A stretch of 35,472 nucleotides of DNA from an uncultured Lachnospiraceae bacterium (GCA_946617225.1 CAMOJW010000004.1:1-35472), one strand, 5' to 3'. Counted from the stretch's first letter, positions 8,116-18,840 are shown. Numbers and translations: made by a program. The notes: generated from the sequence alone by a model not told the origin.

Positions 8116-8481
8116 TCAGAATTCAGAAGGATCGACCATCCGGCCGTCGCGCCAGATGCGCTCGAGGTCGTAGAGGAGACGGTTCTGGGCGTCGAAGACG
8201 TGGACGATGATGTCGCCAAAATCGAGTAGTACCCAGCCGGCGGCGTCGTAGCCTTCCGTCTGGCGGATGGGGCAGCCTGCCTTCTCCACGGCTTCCGTGA
8301 CGGCGTCTGCGAGAGCCTGGATCTGGGGTACGTTGTTGCCGCCCGCGATGATCATGTAATCGGCGAGGACGGAGACACCGCTGATGTCGATGACGCGGAT
8401 GTCGACGGCTTTTTTGTCTTCCAGGGCCTCAATGGCGATCTTCACAAGTCTGTTCGAATTGTTTAATTCCTGTGTGCTCAT
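8116..8481 (-). CDS. rsfS: Ribosome silencing factor RsfS (Iojap/YbeB family)
   Basis: MSTQELNNSNRLVKIAIEALEDKKAVDIRVIDISGVSVLADYMIIAGGNN...YDAAGWVLLDFGDIIVHVF; start at 8481 preferred (GGAG upstream) over the ORF-track 8532. Confidence 0.95.
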   Translation of the reverse strand: MSTQELNNSNRLVKIAIEALEDKKAVDIRVIDISGVSVLADYMIIAGGNNVPQIQALADAVTEAVEKAGCPIRQTEGYDAAGWVLLDFGDIIVHVFDAQNRLLYDLERIWRDGRMVDPSEF

Positions 8482-8539
8482 ATTCGTCTCCATTTCTTGA
8501 CGTTGTCTGTTGTCACGCAGCTGTCCGGTCATCTGAAGT

Positions 8540-9130
8540 TTACTGCTGTTCCTGGCGGCTGTGATAGTAAGCCCAGGTCCTCTGTGTCATGGGATCGATG
8601 CTGGCACCGGTGCTCTCGAGATAGGCCAGTGTGTCGGTCAGTATGAGGAGCAGGCAGGCATCGATGTCCTCGAAGGCAAGGCTGCGGACCTGCGGGAGGT
8701 CCGGGGCGACATTGCGTCCGGGCTCGATGTAGTCTGCGATGAAGATGATCTTCTCCAGGAGCGACATGCCGGGGCGCCCGGTGGTATGGTAGCGGATGGC
8801 ATTGAGGATGTCCGCATCCTGGACGCCGTAACGCGTCCTGGCCAGGACGCTGCCCGCCTTGGAGTGAAGGAGCGCGCCGGAGCTTCTCTCCTGCTCGCTG
8901 ATCTCAAGGCCGGCGTTTTCGCAGATCTTGATCATCTTGCGAAGATCCATACACTTGGCACAGTCGTGGAGGAGGCCGGCGAGTTCAGCCTTCTCCATGC
9001 TCTCCCCGTAGCACATGGCCATGGAAGCGGCCGTACCGGAGACACCCAGAGTATGGACGAAACGCTTGTAACCCATCTCCTTCTCAAGTTCACGGACCAG
9101 GGAGATCCTGTCGGTATTCTTCTCTGCCAT
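8540..9130 (-). CDS. yqeK: YqeK family HD hydrolase (diadenosine tetraphosphatase)
   Basis: HTLGVSGTAASMA...LAGLLHDCAKCMDL...IRYHTTGRPGMSLLEKIIFIADYIEPGR. Confidence 0.95.
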   Translation of the reverse strand: MAEKNTDRISLVRELEKEMGYKRFVHTLGVSGTAASMAMCYGESMEKAELAGLLHDCAKCMDLRKMIKICENAGLEISEQERSSGALLHSKAGSVLARTRYGVQDADILNAIRYHTTGRPGMSLLEKIIFIADYIEPGRNVAPDLPQVRSLAFEDIDACLLLILTDTLAYLESTGASIDPMTQRTWAYYHSRQEQQ

Positions 9131-9247
9131 GCTGCTCTCCTGCTGTTCGGCACTGCAAGCCTGCGATCCTGCTCAGGACTGCAAAGACTGCCAGATCCCG
9201 AAGATCCTGCTCAGACCTGCACTGCGACCCGTTCTAGAAGGGGCTGT

Positions 9248-9862
9248 TCAGTCCTGCCTGTACAGGCCTCTATCTCTAATATACTCCTCCACGGCGTCCG
9301 GCACAAGGTAACGAATGCTGCGTCCCTGCCGCACGTTCTCCCGGATCTGGGTGGAGGAGATGCCGATGGCGGGGACGTCCAGGAACAGGATCCTGGCGCC
9401 GTAGTCCGCCTCGAGCTGCGCAGCGCCTGTGCGAAGGTTCTCCGGGCTGATCTGGTCGGGGCGGAGGGCTCCCACCACAGTACAGTGGGGGAAGATCCGC
9501 TCAGGGTATCTCCATGTCCCCATACTGCACACAGTGTCCGCGCCTACGATGTAGTAGAGCTCGTCGTCCGGATCCTCGGCGTGAAGGGCTTCCAGGGATT
9601 CGTAGGTGTAGCTCTTGCCTCCGCGGAGGACCTCCATGTCCGAGACGAGAAAACGGGGATTGCCGACGGCGGCCGCGCGGGTCATGGCCAGGCGGTCCTC
9701 CGCACTGCTGACGCTGTCGCTGCGATTTTCCTTGAAGTAGGATATGTAAGAAGGCATCAGAAGAACGCGGTCCAGACCCAGTTGGTCCGCCGCGGTCTCC
9801 GCAATGATCAGATGGCCCAAATGGATGGGGTCAAAAGTGCCCCCCAGGATCCCTGTCTTCAT
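9248..9862 (-). CDS. nadD: Nicotinate-nucleotide adenylyltransferase
   Basis: MKTGILGGTFDPIHLGHLIIAETA...DVPAIGISSTQIRENVRQGRSIRYLVPDAVEEYI. Confidence 0.97.
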   Translation of the reverse strand: MKTGILGGTFDPIHLGHLIIAETAADQLGLDRVLLMPSYISYFKENRSDSVSSAEDRLAMTRAAAVGNPRFLVSDMEVLRGGKSYTYESLEALHAEDPDDELYYIVGADTVCSMGTWRYPERIFPHCTVVGALRPDQISPENLRTGAAQLEADYGARILFLDVPAIGISSTQIRENVRQGRSIRYLVPDAVEEYIRDRGLYRQD

Positions 9863-9865
9863 GGA

Positions 9866-10171
9866 TCATTCTCCTTTGGTCCTGGGAAGGACGATGACCG
9901 GGTCTTTCTTAAAGGGCTTGTAGAGGATGAATTTCCTGCCAATGACGCGCACCAGCTCGGAGCGGCTCCGCTCCGCCAGGATGGAGGCCACCTGCTTCGG
10001 ATCCTCTTCCACCGTCTTCATGATGGAACCCTTCAGCAGTTCCCGGGTGTTGAAGGCCTCTTCCACGGCCTCCACGGACTCCGGGCCGACGCCGTTCTTG
10101 CCGATCTGCACGACCGGATCGAGGCTGTTGGCCAGTCCGGTCAGATAAGCTCTCTGTTTGCTTGTGAGCAT
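9866..10171 (-). CDS. yhbY: YhbY/CRS1 family ribosome-assembly RNA-binding protein
   Basis: MLTSKQRAYLTGLANSLDPVVQIGKNGV...EALNTRELLKGSI-type sequence...GRKFILYKP. Confidence 0.95.
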   Translation of the reverse strand: MLTSKQRAYLTGLANSLDPVVQIGKNGVGPESVEAVEEAFNTRELLKGSIMKTVEEDPKQVASILAERSRSELVRVIGRKFILYKPFKKDPVIVLPRTKGE

Positions 10172-10238
10172 GTTTTTCTCCTGTTATATGTAAAAATGTA
10201 TCGCGGATCATTGACCGCGGTCCATCTGCCGCTGATCC

Positions 10239-11591
<1,353 letters not shown>

Positions 11592-11620
11592 TCATAGTCC
11601 TGTGTCCGTGTCCGGCCGCG

Positions 11621-11917
11621 TCACTCGTTGACAGCGTTCTCAACCGGGTGTACGGAAGCCTTCTTGCGGAACTTGCCGAAGCGCTCGAAACGAAGCACGC
11701 CGTCGGTGAGGGCGTACAGGGTGTCATCGCCGCCGATGCCTACGTTCAGGCCGGGGTGAATGCTGGTCCCGCGCTGTCTGTAAAGGATGTTGCCGGCCTT
11801 GACGAACTGGCCGTCGGCACGCTTGGCACCTAGCCTCTTGGCATTGGAGTCACGGCCGTTCTTGGTGGAGCCCATTCCCTTTTTATGAGCAAAAAACTGA
11901 AGATCTAATCTTAACAT
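11621..11917 (-). CDS. rpmA: 50S ribosomal protein L27 with Prp-cleavable N-terminal extension
   Basis: [51 protein letters not shown]; start 11917 (GGGAGG RBS). Confidence 0.97.
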   Translation of the reverse strand: MLRLDLQFFAHKKGMGSTKNGRDSNAKRLGAKRADGQFVKAGNILYRQRGTSIHPGLNVGIGGDDTLYALTDGVLRFERFGKFRKKASVHPVENAVNE

Positions 11918-11918
11918 A

Positions 11919-12251
11919 TCATGCCTCCCTGATCTCGAAATCCACAAACTCTGATCCGTACTGTTCGGCGGCATCTCGCACTCCCATCAGCAGACAATCC
12001 ACCAGGAGCGATGCCTTCTCGGAGGGTATTCCCGGAAAAGTGCACGAGAGTCTGGCACCGTCGTCCTCGTTATCGGCGTCCACCTCGATCTCCTCCTGAA
12101 GGAGCTGTTCCAGGCAGTTGACCGTGTTGATGGCGAGAACACTCAGCGCGGCACAGACGATATCCGTACCTGCCTCGGCGTACTCCGCGTGACCGTCCAG
12201 TGTGAAGGACTTCCAGAAGCCGTCCTTCCGTTCAAACAGTACGCTGGTCAT
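11919..12251 (-). CDS. prp: Ribosomal-processing cysteine protease Prp (YsxB)
   Basis: [27 protein letters not shown] motif with catalytic His/Cys; located between rplU and rpmA. Confidence 0.95.
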   Translation of the reverse strand: MTSVLFERKDGFWKSFTLDGHAEYAEAGTDIVCAALSVLAINTVNCLEQLLQEEIEVDADNEDDGARLSCTFPGIPSEKASLLVDCLLMGVRDAAEQYGSEFVDFEIREA

Positions 12252-12556
12252 TACGCGTTGATCTTGTCGATCTTGACGCGGGTGAAGGGCTGTCTGTGAC
12301 CGTTCTTCTTGTGGTAGCCGCTCTTCCTCTTATAGCGATAGACCACTACCTTGCGCTGTCTGCCCTGATCCATGACCGTGCCTGTGACAGTAGCTGCCGC
12401 CACATCGGCGCCGACTTTGAGACCATCCGCGCTGACGGCGATGACCTTGTCAAAAGTCACTTCCGTTCCTGCTTCGCCTTCGATCTTCTCGATATCGATG
12501 ATATCGCCTTCGGAAACCTTGTACTGCTTTCCACCAGTTGCAATGATTGCGTACAT
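12251..12556 (-). CDS. rplU: 50S ribosomal protein L21
   Basis: MYAIIATGGKQYKVSEGDIIDIEKIEGEAGTEVTFDKVI...YKRKSGYHKKNGHRQPFTRVKI. Confidence 0.98.
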   Translation of the reverse strand: MYAIIATGGKQYKVSEGDIIDIEKIEGEAGTEVTFDKVIAVSADGLKVGADVAAATVTGTVMDQGRQRKVVVYRYKRKSGYHKKNGHRQPFTRVKIDKINA

Positions 12557-12680
12557 TGCGGTACCTCCTTTTTATTAAACTCGCTGACTGCGGCGGCGGT
12601 CCTTGGCGGAACGCTCTTCGTATCCGTGGCTGCAGTACCATACAGCGGGATATCATAGTGAGCCTCATCATGCGGCATAC
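12557..12680 (-). promoter_or_regulatory. rplU 5' leader, possible L21 leader (autoregulatory RNA)
   Basis: About 124-nt GC-rich leader between the mapped promoter and the rplU RBS (AAAGGAGGT). L21 leaders are known upstream of Firmicutes rplU; structure not verified here. Confidence 0.4.
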
Positions 12681-12686
12681 TCAGTT

Positions 12687-12715
12687 AAATTATCATTCCC
12701 TGCCCTTATTGTCAA
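12687..12715 (-). promoter_or_regulatory. rplU-prp-rpmA promoter
   Basis: Minus strand TTGACA (12710-12715) - 17 bp - TAATTT (12687-12692). Confidence 0.75.
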
Positions 12716-12740
12716 GCGTTTTCTAACAATTCTGACAGAA

Positions 12741-13952
12741 TCAGCTATCCTCTTCAGAGGAGCTCTTGTCGGTCCGGCGGCGGTTCAGTTCTTCGGAGAT
12801 ATCCTTCCAGTCGACGCCCTTCTCTTCCATCACCACCATCAGGTGGTAGAGGTAGTCGGAGATCTCGTAGACCAGCTCCTGGGGTTCGGGGTTTTTGGCC
12901 GCGATGATGATCTCGGTGCCCTCTTCGCCCAGTTTCTTGAGCATCTTGTCGATGCCCTTGTCGAACAGGTAATTGGTGTAGGAGCCCTCCAGCGGGTGTC
13001 TCCTGCGCTCCCGGATCGTCTCCATGTCCTCCTCCAGGATGCCCAGGCTCTGCGGCTGCTGTGTCTCGGACCGCAGGGTGACGATGTCGTTGAAGAAGCA
13101 GGAGTGGCTGCCGGTGTGGCAGGCCGCCCCGATCTGCGTGACCGTGGCCAGCAGGGTATCCTTGTCGCAGTCGGCCTTCAGGGAATGCACGAACTGGTAG
13201 TGGCCGCTGGTCTCCCCCTTGATCCACAGGCTCTGGCGGCTGCGGGAGAAATAGGTCATCCTGCCGGTGAGCAGGGTGTGCCTGTAGGCCTCTTCGTTCA
13301 TGTAGGCCAGCATCAGGACCTGCTGTGTGCCGGACTCCTGGACGATCACGGGGACCAGGCCGTCGGGGCCTTTTTTCAGGTCCTCGAACTGCAGGCCCGC
13401 CTCGATCCGGCGGACATGCATCCCGAGAGGCACGTCGATCAGTTCCACACTGAAAGGACGCTCCGCGGCAAGTCGCTCCGCGTCTCCGCTGTCCAGGCAC
13501 ACCAGGACGCCGATGTTCCGTGCGATGTCGGAAGTCCAGGAAAAATGATCTCCGGGGACGACGCAGGCGCCGATCCTCTCGCGGCCGAATTTGGCCGCCA
13601 CCTCTGCAGCCAGCAGGCAGTTGCTGCTCTTGGAGCAGTTCAGAAGAGCTGTGCGGCAGCCCGCGTAGAGGAGCTTTTTGATGTCCTCCATCCTCTTCAC
13701 ATTGCCCGCGCCGTGCACCGGGACGGGGCAGGAAGCGCAGATCCTGCGCAGTGTCAGCAGAGAGGCCTCGTGCTCCTCATCCGTCCCGGAAAGGTCAAAA
13801 ACGACCAGTTCATCGGCATTCTGCGCGAGTTTCTGTGCCAGCTGCGTGGCATCCGGGTCCAGGACCGTCCTGTCGGTGAGGCTCTGTACCGCCGCTTCCC
13901 TGAACAGGTACAGGGATGCGACACGTGCGACGTTGTCCATAGGCAGGTTCAT
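12741..13952 (-). CDS. hisIE: HisIE (phosphoribosyl-AMP cyclohydrolase / phosphoribosyl-ATP pyrophosphohydrolase) with extra HisA/HisF-like N-terminal region
   Basis: HisI: LAYMNEEAYRHTLLTGRMTYFSRSRQSLWIKGETSGHYQ; HisE: GSYTNYLFDKGIDKMLKKLGEEGTEIIIAAKN...YHLMVVM; about 190 aa N-terminal PVPVHGAGNVKRMEDIKKLLYAGCRTALLNCS. ATG 13952 (GAGG upstream) or GTG 13967. Confidence 0.93.
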   Translation of the reverse strand: MNLPMDNVARVASLYLFREAAVQSLTDRTVLDPDATQLAQKLAQNADELVVFDLSGTDEEHEASLLTLRRICASCPVPVHGAGNVKRMEDIKKLLYAGCRTALLNCSKSSNCLLAAEVAAKFGRERIGACVVPGDHFSWTSDIARNIGVLVCLDSGDAERLAAERPFSVELIDVPLGMHVRRIEAGLQFEDLKKGPDGLVPVIVQESGTQQVLMLAYMNEEAYRHTLLTGRMTYFSRSRQSLWIKGETSGHYQFVHSLKADCDKDTLLATVTQIGAACHTGSHSCFFNDIVTLRSETQQPQSLGILEEDMETIRERRRHPLEGSYTNYLFDKGIDKMLKKLGEEGTEIIIAAKNPEPQELVYEISDYLYHLMVVMEEKGVDWKDISEELNRRRTDKSSSEEDS

Positions 13953-13963
13953 ACCGTTGTCCC

Positions 13964-15253
13964 TCACTCAAAACGTACGCGGATGGAATTGGCGTGGGCC
14001 GTGAGTCCCTCCGCTCTGGCAAATGTCTCGATATCCTCGTGTACCTTCTCCAGCGCGTCTTTGGAATAAGAGATGATGCTCGTCCTCTTGACAAAAGTGT
14101 CCACGCCCAGGGGCGAGAAGAAACGCGCCGTGCCGTTGGTGGGCAGGATGTGGTTGGGTCCCGCGAAATAATCGCCCAGCGGCTCGGAGGAATAGTTCCC
14201 CAGGAAGATGGCGCCGGCATTCCTGATCCCCGTCATGACCTGCCAGGGGTCGCGGGTCAGGATCTCCAGGTGCTCGGAGGCGATGACGTTGGCGGCATCC
14301 ACGAGGTCCTGCATGGTGTCGCCGATAAAGATATATCCGTAGTTGTCCAGGGACTGCCGGATGATATCGCGGCGCTCGAGGACCGTCAGGAACTCTTCGA
14401 TCTCTTTGCTCACATTCTCCGCGAGATTTTCATCCGTCGTCAGGAGGATGGCGCTCGCCATGGGATCGTGCTCTGCCTGGGACAGAAGATCGGCGGCCAC
14501 ATACCGGGGATCCGCCGTCTCGTCGGCGATCACCAGGATCTCGCTGGGACCGGCCACGGAATCGATGCCTGTGACGCCGAAGCAGGCCTTTTTGGCCAGT
14601 GCGACAAAGATATTGCCGGGTCCGGTGATCATATCCACTCTGGGAATGGTCTCCGTGCCATAGGCCATGGCGGCGATGGCCTGGGCCCCGCCCACCTTGT
14701 AGATCTCATCCGCACCGGCGATATCCGCGGCTACCAAAGTGCCTGCCGCCGCCCTGCCGTCCCTGCCGGGAGGAGTGGCCATGATGATGCGCGGTACACC
14801 GGCCGTCTTGGCGGGAACGATGTTCATGAGCACGCTGGAGGGATAGACCGCTCTGCCGCCCGGCACGTAGCAGCCGGAGGAGGCTACGGGGGTGATCTTC
14901 TGCCCCAGGATCACGCCGTCCTCGCGGGTGGTGATCCAGCTCTGTTTGATCTGCTTCTCGTGGAAAGCGCGGATGTTGGCAGCCGCTTTGCGCATCACTT
15001 CAATCAGGGCGGGATCGAGCTGCGCGTAGGCTTCCTTCAGCTCCTCCTCCGTCACGCGGAGCGCGGCAGCCGTCATTTTGACGCCGTCGAACTTCTCCGT
15101 ATAGCGCAGGATCGCCTCGTCGCCTGCATTCCGGACATCCTCGATGATATCGCGGACAGTTTTCTCATATTCGTTGTAGCCGGAAGGGTCTCTTCCGATC
15201 AGTTTCTCCAGTGCCCTGTCCCGGGACGCTTCTGTCAGTCTTACTGTCTTCAA
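13964..15253 (-). CDS. hisD: Histidinol dehydrogenase
   Basis: IKQSWITTREDGVILGQKITPVASSGCYVPGGRAVYPSSVLMNIVPAKTAGV...GPGNIFVALAKK...AGPSEILVIADE. Confidence 0.98.
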   Translation of the reverse strand: MKTVRLTEASRDRALEKLIGRDPSGYNEYEKTVRDIIEDVRNAGDEAILRYTEKFDGVKMTAAALRVTEEELKEAYAQLDPALIEVMRKAAANIRAFHEKQIKQSWITTREDGVILGQKITPVASSGCYVPGGRAVYPSSVLMNIVPAKTAGVPRIIMATPPGRDGRAAAGTLVAADIAGADEIYKVGGAQAIAAMAYGTETIPRVDMITGPGNIFVALAKKACFGVTGIDSVAGPSEILVIADETADPRYVAADLLSQAEHDPMASAILLTTDENLAENVSKEIEEFLTVLERRDIIRQSLDNYGYIFIGDTMQDLVDAANVIASEHLEILTRDPWQVMTGIRNAGAIFLGNYSSEPLGDYFAGPNHILPTNGTARFFSPLGVDTFVKRTSIISYSKDALEKVHEDIETFARAEGLTAHANSIRVRFE

Positions 15254-15275
15254 TAGGATCTCCTCTCTGCGCGGG

Positions 15276-15938
15276 TCACTTGCGTCCTTCCGCTTCCAGC
15301 TGTTCCCGCAGACCGCCGATCACTTCGCGGATCCGCCGGGCTTTCAGCTGCATGGACACCTGGTTGACGATCATCCTGGCGGACAGGTCACAGACGTCCT
15401 CCAGTACCAGCAGTCCGTTCTCCTTCAGGGTGGAACCTGTCTCCACGATGTCCACGATGACATCCGAGAGACCGACGATAGGTCCGAGCTCCACGCTGCC
15501 GTTGAGTTTGATCAGTTCCACCGTCTGCTGGCGGCGGTGGTAGAAATAGTCCCTGGCGATCTCGGGATATTTGGTCGCGACCCGCAGCATGGCACCGCTG
15601 TCCAGCAGTTCTCTCGCCTCCGGCGGTCCCGCGACACACATCCTGCAACGCCCGAAGCCAAGGTCCAGCACCTCGTAGACGCGGCGGTTCTCCTCCAGGA
15701 CCACGTCCGATCCTACGACGCCCAGATCTGCCGCGCCGTACTCCACATAGGTGGGCACGTCCGGGCCCTTGGCCAGGAAAAAGTTCAGTTTCTGCTCCTC
15801 ATTGCGGAAGATCAGCTTGCGGGAGTGCTTGTCGGCCATCTCCTCGCAGGTATATCCCGCCCTGCCGAGCAGTTCCATGGTCCGGCCCGCCAGTCTTCCC
15901 TTGGTGAGCGCAATGGTCAGTTCTGTTATTCCCTGCAT
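15276..15938 (-). CDS. hisG: ATP phosphoribosyltransferase, short form (HisG)
   Basis: LTIALTKGRLAGRTMELLGRAGY...GAADLGVVGSDVVLEE...DVIVDIVETGSTLKENGL. Confidence 0.97.
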   Translation of the reverse strand: MQGITELTIALTKGRLAGRTMELLGRAGYTCEEMADKHSRKLIFRNEEQKLNFFLAKGPDVPTYVEYGAADLGVVGSDVVLEENRRVYEVLDLGFGRCRMCVAGPPEARELLDSGAMLRVATKYPEIARDYFYHRRQQTVELIKLNGSVELGPIVGLSDVIVDIVETGSTLKENGLLVLEDVCDLSARMIVNQVSMQLKARRIREVIGGLREQLEAEGRK

Positions 15939-17122
15939 GCCGTTCCCTCCTGCTGTTCACTCTGCGCGTCCGGAATGAGGACGGCCGCCTTTCCCTGCGC
16001 GCGAAGGGAAGCAGCCTGTCTGAGGGATGTCCTGAAACTCGCGTCGTCACCGGCCTGATAAGACACTGTCTGCGCCTCCTCCGGTACGGAGACTTCGATC
16101 TTCTGCCTGCGCAGAGCCTCCATGAGAGGGTCCACGGCGATCATGGCGCCAACGGCCGGTGCATTCATACCAAAGAAGGACAGCAGTCGGTCATAGCGGC
16201 CTCCCGCCGCCACCGGTTCCCCGGTACCGTAGGTATAGGCCTTGAAGATCACGCCTGTGTAGTAATTGTATTTGCTCAGCAGGGACAGGTCATAGTTCAC
16301 ATGATCGGCGACTCCGTACTCTCGGAGCACCCCGTCCAGGCTGATCAGTCTCTCCAGTGCTTCCCTGGTCCGCTCGCTGCCGGCGGACTCCAGGAGCCTG
16401 CCCAGTTCCTGCCCGTTCTCCAGGAAATCGGCAAAAGACAGGAATTTATCCCGGACACTGCGGTCATAGCCGCGGCTCTTCAGGAGATCCTCGGCGGCAA
16501 AATAGTTCCTTCTCGAAATAGCGTCCCGCAGCTCCGCCTCGTCCTCGGCGGACAGGTCCGCCTCCCTGCACAGGCCGCGGAAGTACTCCGCGTTGCCGAT
16601 GCTGATACGGAATTCCTGCAGGCCCGTGGAAAGCAGGGACTCGATGAGCAGGGCGATCATCTCCGCGTCCGCGTGCACGGAGGGCTCGTTCATGAGCTCT
16701 GCGCCTATCTGGGTCGTCTCCCGGAGCTTGCCCTGCAGGTCACTGGCGTGATTGTAGAAAGCGCTGCCGCGGTAGCAGAACCGCAGCGGTGCGGTCTCCC
16801 CGCGGAAATAGCGGGAGGCCACTCTGGCCACGGAGGGCGTGAAGTCCGGCCGCAGGACCAGGGTGTTGCCCTCCTTGTCAAAGAACTTGTACAGTTCCCT
16901 GGAGGGAGTCGTCCCCACTTCATTGGAAAACACGTCAAAAAACTCGATGGTGGGCGTCTCCAGCTGCTCATAGCCGTAGAGGCGCATTTTGTCCCCGATC
17001 CTGCCGAGGATGGTCTGTTTCTGCGCCATCTCCGCGCCGACACAGTCCCTGAGGCCCACCGGTGTGTGGAGCAGGTCCAGCTGCCGGCCGTGCTGTGTGG
17101 TCTTGATCTGTACTGGTGTCAT
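15926..17122 (-). CDS. hisZ: ATP phosphoribosyltransferase regulatory subunit (HisZ)
   Basis: HisRS-like: LHTPVGLRDCVGAEMAQKQTI...LVLRPDFTPSVARVASRYF...CYRGSAFY; overlaps hisG start; start ATG 17122 with GGGAG RBS. Confidence 0.95.
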   Translation of the reverse strand: MTPVQIKTTQHGRQLDLLHTPVGLRDCVGAEMAQKQTILGRIGDKMRLYGYEQLETPTIEFFDVFSNEVGTTPSRELYKFFDKEGNTLVLRPDFTPSVARVASRYFRGETAPLRFCYRGSAFYNHASDLQGKLRETTQIGAELMNEPSVHADAEMIALLIESLLSTGLQEFRISIGNAEYFRGLCREADLSAEDEAELRDAISRRNYFAAEDLLKSRGYDRSVRDKFLSFADFLENGQELGRLLESAGSERTREALERLISLDGVLREYGVADHVNYDLSLLSKYNYYTGVIFKAYTYGTGEPVAAGGRYDRLLSFFGMNAPAVGAMIAVDPLMEALRRQKIEVSVPEEAQTVSYQAGDDASFRTSLRQAASLRAQGKAAVLIPDAQSEQQEGTACRE

Positions 17123-17180
17123 GGCTGTCTCTCCCGCCGGCAACGTCCGGCCGTCTCACACGCGGACCCGTTCCGCGATA

Positions 17181-17717
17181 TCATCCGTCCCTCTCCGCAA
17201 GGTCCTTGTTGATCATCTCCAGGTAGGGGACCATCACGCCCTGTTTTCTGGGCAGGATCCAGGTCAGGTCCAGTTCGTCGTAGCGGAAGCTCTTGCGTCC
17301 GCCCGCCTGCGCCCGCTCCCAGAAGGGGAGAAAATCCCTGAAAGGAAGGTAGTAGAACTGGTCCTCTTTGGTGAAGTATAAAAGGAAGAAGGCTATCCCC
17401 TGCTGCTGCTCGAACTCCCTCATGAACTCCACCTGGTGTTCGTGGACGTTGTGCAGGGCAAAAGTCGAAGAAGCGCACTCCTTGGCATCGAAACACACCG
17501 GAAGGCCCTGGATCACGCCGATATAGTCGACGGTGCTCTTCTTGTCAAAGTAAGCCAGGGTGATGTGCCTGTTCTCACTGTCGATCTTCATGGGGGTGAT
17601 GGGCGTGGGCACTTTCTGGATCAGGGCCAGTTTCTGCTCACGGTATCTCTCATTGGTCCGGTTGATCATCTCCTCCAGGAGCGATCCCCTCAGGCCTCTG
17701 GTCTTCCATGTACCCAT
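17181..17717 (-). CDS. recU: Holliday junction resolvase RecU
   Basis: MGTWKTRGLRGSLLEEMINRTNERYREQKLALIQKVPTPI...STVDYIGVIQGLPVCFDAKE. Confidence 0.92.
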   Translation of the reverse strand: MGTWKTRGLRGSLLEEMINRTNERYREQKLALIQKVPTPITPMKIDSENRHITLAYFDKKSTVDYIGVIQGLPVCFDAKECASSTFALHNVHEHQVEFMREFEQQQGIAFFLLYFTKEDQFYYLPFRDFLPFWERAQAGGRKSFRYDELDLTWILPRKQGVMVPYLEMINKDLAERDG

Positions 17718-18820
17718 CCGTTTCCCTTCCGGCCGCCGGACCTGCCGCCCGGGCGCCTCTGTCCTCCGCCCGCCATGGCTCTCTGAAAAGCCGTGGGCGG
17801 ATCTGTCCTGACTTCTCTGCCCCGGAGCCCCTCCGGGACCTCCGTGCCGTCATCGTCCGTTTCCGGAAATACCAGCCTGTAACAGTACAGATACTGGCCG
17901 GGAAGGCTGTCCCGCCCGGTATGGCCGGGTCCCGCGAGGCGTCTGTCCGCCGGGCCCGCGGCTGACCTGGGGCCGCCGTATTTGAGATCTCCCAGCAGAG
18001 GGTGCCCAAAAGCTGCGAACTGGGCCCGAATCTGGTGCGTCTTGCCTGTCACCAGTTCAGCCTCTACGAGGGTGCGTCCGCCGCCGGATCTGAGGACGTG
18101 ATAGCGTGTACAGGCCTCGCTGCCGGTTCCCTCCGTCCCCCCGATCTCCACTCTGTGTCTCTGCATGTCCCGCTGCAGGCGGTCGCGCAGGATCCCCTCT
18201 CCGGAGAATTCACCCATGGCCACAGCCAGGTAGTATTTCTTCAGTGTCCTGCTCCGCAGGAGGGCGGTGAGCATCCTGCTCCCGCGCAGGGTCTTGCCGC
18301 AGAGCAACAAGCCGCCTGTGTTGCGGTCAAGGCGGTTGCAGACCGAAGGCCGAAAACTCTGCAGGCTCTCGTAAAACTTCCTCCCCTCCTCACTGTCGCC
18401 TCCGGCCTGCTGCCAGAGCCGGGCGATCAGCCATTCGTTCATGGAGATGTCCCTGTCGCTGCCCTTCTGGGAGAGGGCGCCAAACGGTTTGTCCACTATC
18501 AGGACATCCTCATCCTCGTACACGACAGGACAGTCGCCGATCTCCCGCAGCGCTCTCCCGCACTCCTCGCGGAAAGAGGTCCAGGAGCCCGTATCCTCCC
18601 CGCGGCTCAGCTCTTCGATCCGCTCGTCGGACAGAAATACGCGCACGGCATCGTTTTCCTGCAGGAGCTCGCTGCCCTCAGGATGTCTGCCGTTGAGTCT
18701 GACCGTCTTCTTGCGGAGGAGTTTCCGGACCAGGGAATAGGGGGCACCCGGCAGGATCCTCATGAGATATTTGTCCAGGCGCTGTCCCGCCTGACCCTTG
18801 TCGATCACATATTCTCTCAT
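17690..18820 (-). CDS. RluA/RluD family pseudouridine synthase with S4-like N-terminus and G/R-rich C-terminal tail
   Basis: GQRLDKYLMRILPGAPYSLVRKLLRKKTVRLNG...CNRLDRNTGGLLLCGKT...LVTGKTHQIRAQFAAFGHPLLGDLKYG. Confidence 0.93.
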   Translation of the reverse strand: MREYVIDKGQAGQRLDKYLMRILPGAPYSLVRKLLRKKTVRLNGRHPEGSELLQENDAVRVFLSDERIEELSRGEDTGSWTSFREECGRALREIGDCPVVYEDEDVLIVDKPFGALSQKGSDRDISMNEWLIARLWQQAGGDSEEGRKFYESLQSFRPSVCNRLDRNTGGLLLCGKTLRGSRMLTALLRSRTLKKYYLAVAMGEFSGEGILRDRLQRDMQRHRVEIGGTEGTGSEACTRYHVLRSGGGRTLVEAELVTGKTHQIRAQFAAFGHPLLGDLKYGGPRSAAGPADRRLAGPGHTGRDSLPGQYLYCYRLVFPETDDDGTEVPEGLRGREVRTDPPTAFQRAMAGGGQRRPGGRSGGRKGNGWVHGRPEA

Positions 18821-18840
18821 GAAACCGCTCTCATCGAAAT

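Noticed and set aside
7522-8210. Plus-strand small ORFs 7522..7710 and 8016..8210
   Set aside because: First overlaps the phased array, whose period is not divisible by three; second runs antisense into rsfS; no RBS or similarity.
8567-8577. GTAAGCCCAGG resembling an array motif
   Set aside because: Single copy inside the yqeK coding region without phased neighbours; likely coincidence. The same applies to GTAAGCCGG at 31061.
12729-12741. ATTCTGACAGAAT palindrome at the hisIE stop as terminator
   Set aside because: Too short a stem and no T-tract; not convincing.
12603-15256. 488-aa and 420-aa plus-strand ORFs
   Set aside because: Antisense to hisIE and hisD; no recognisable domains.
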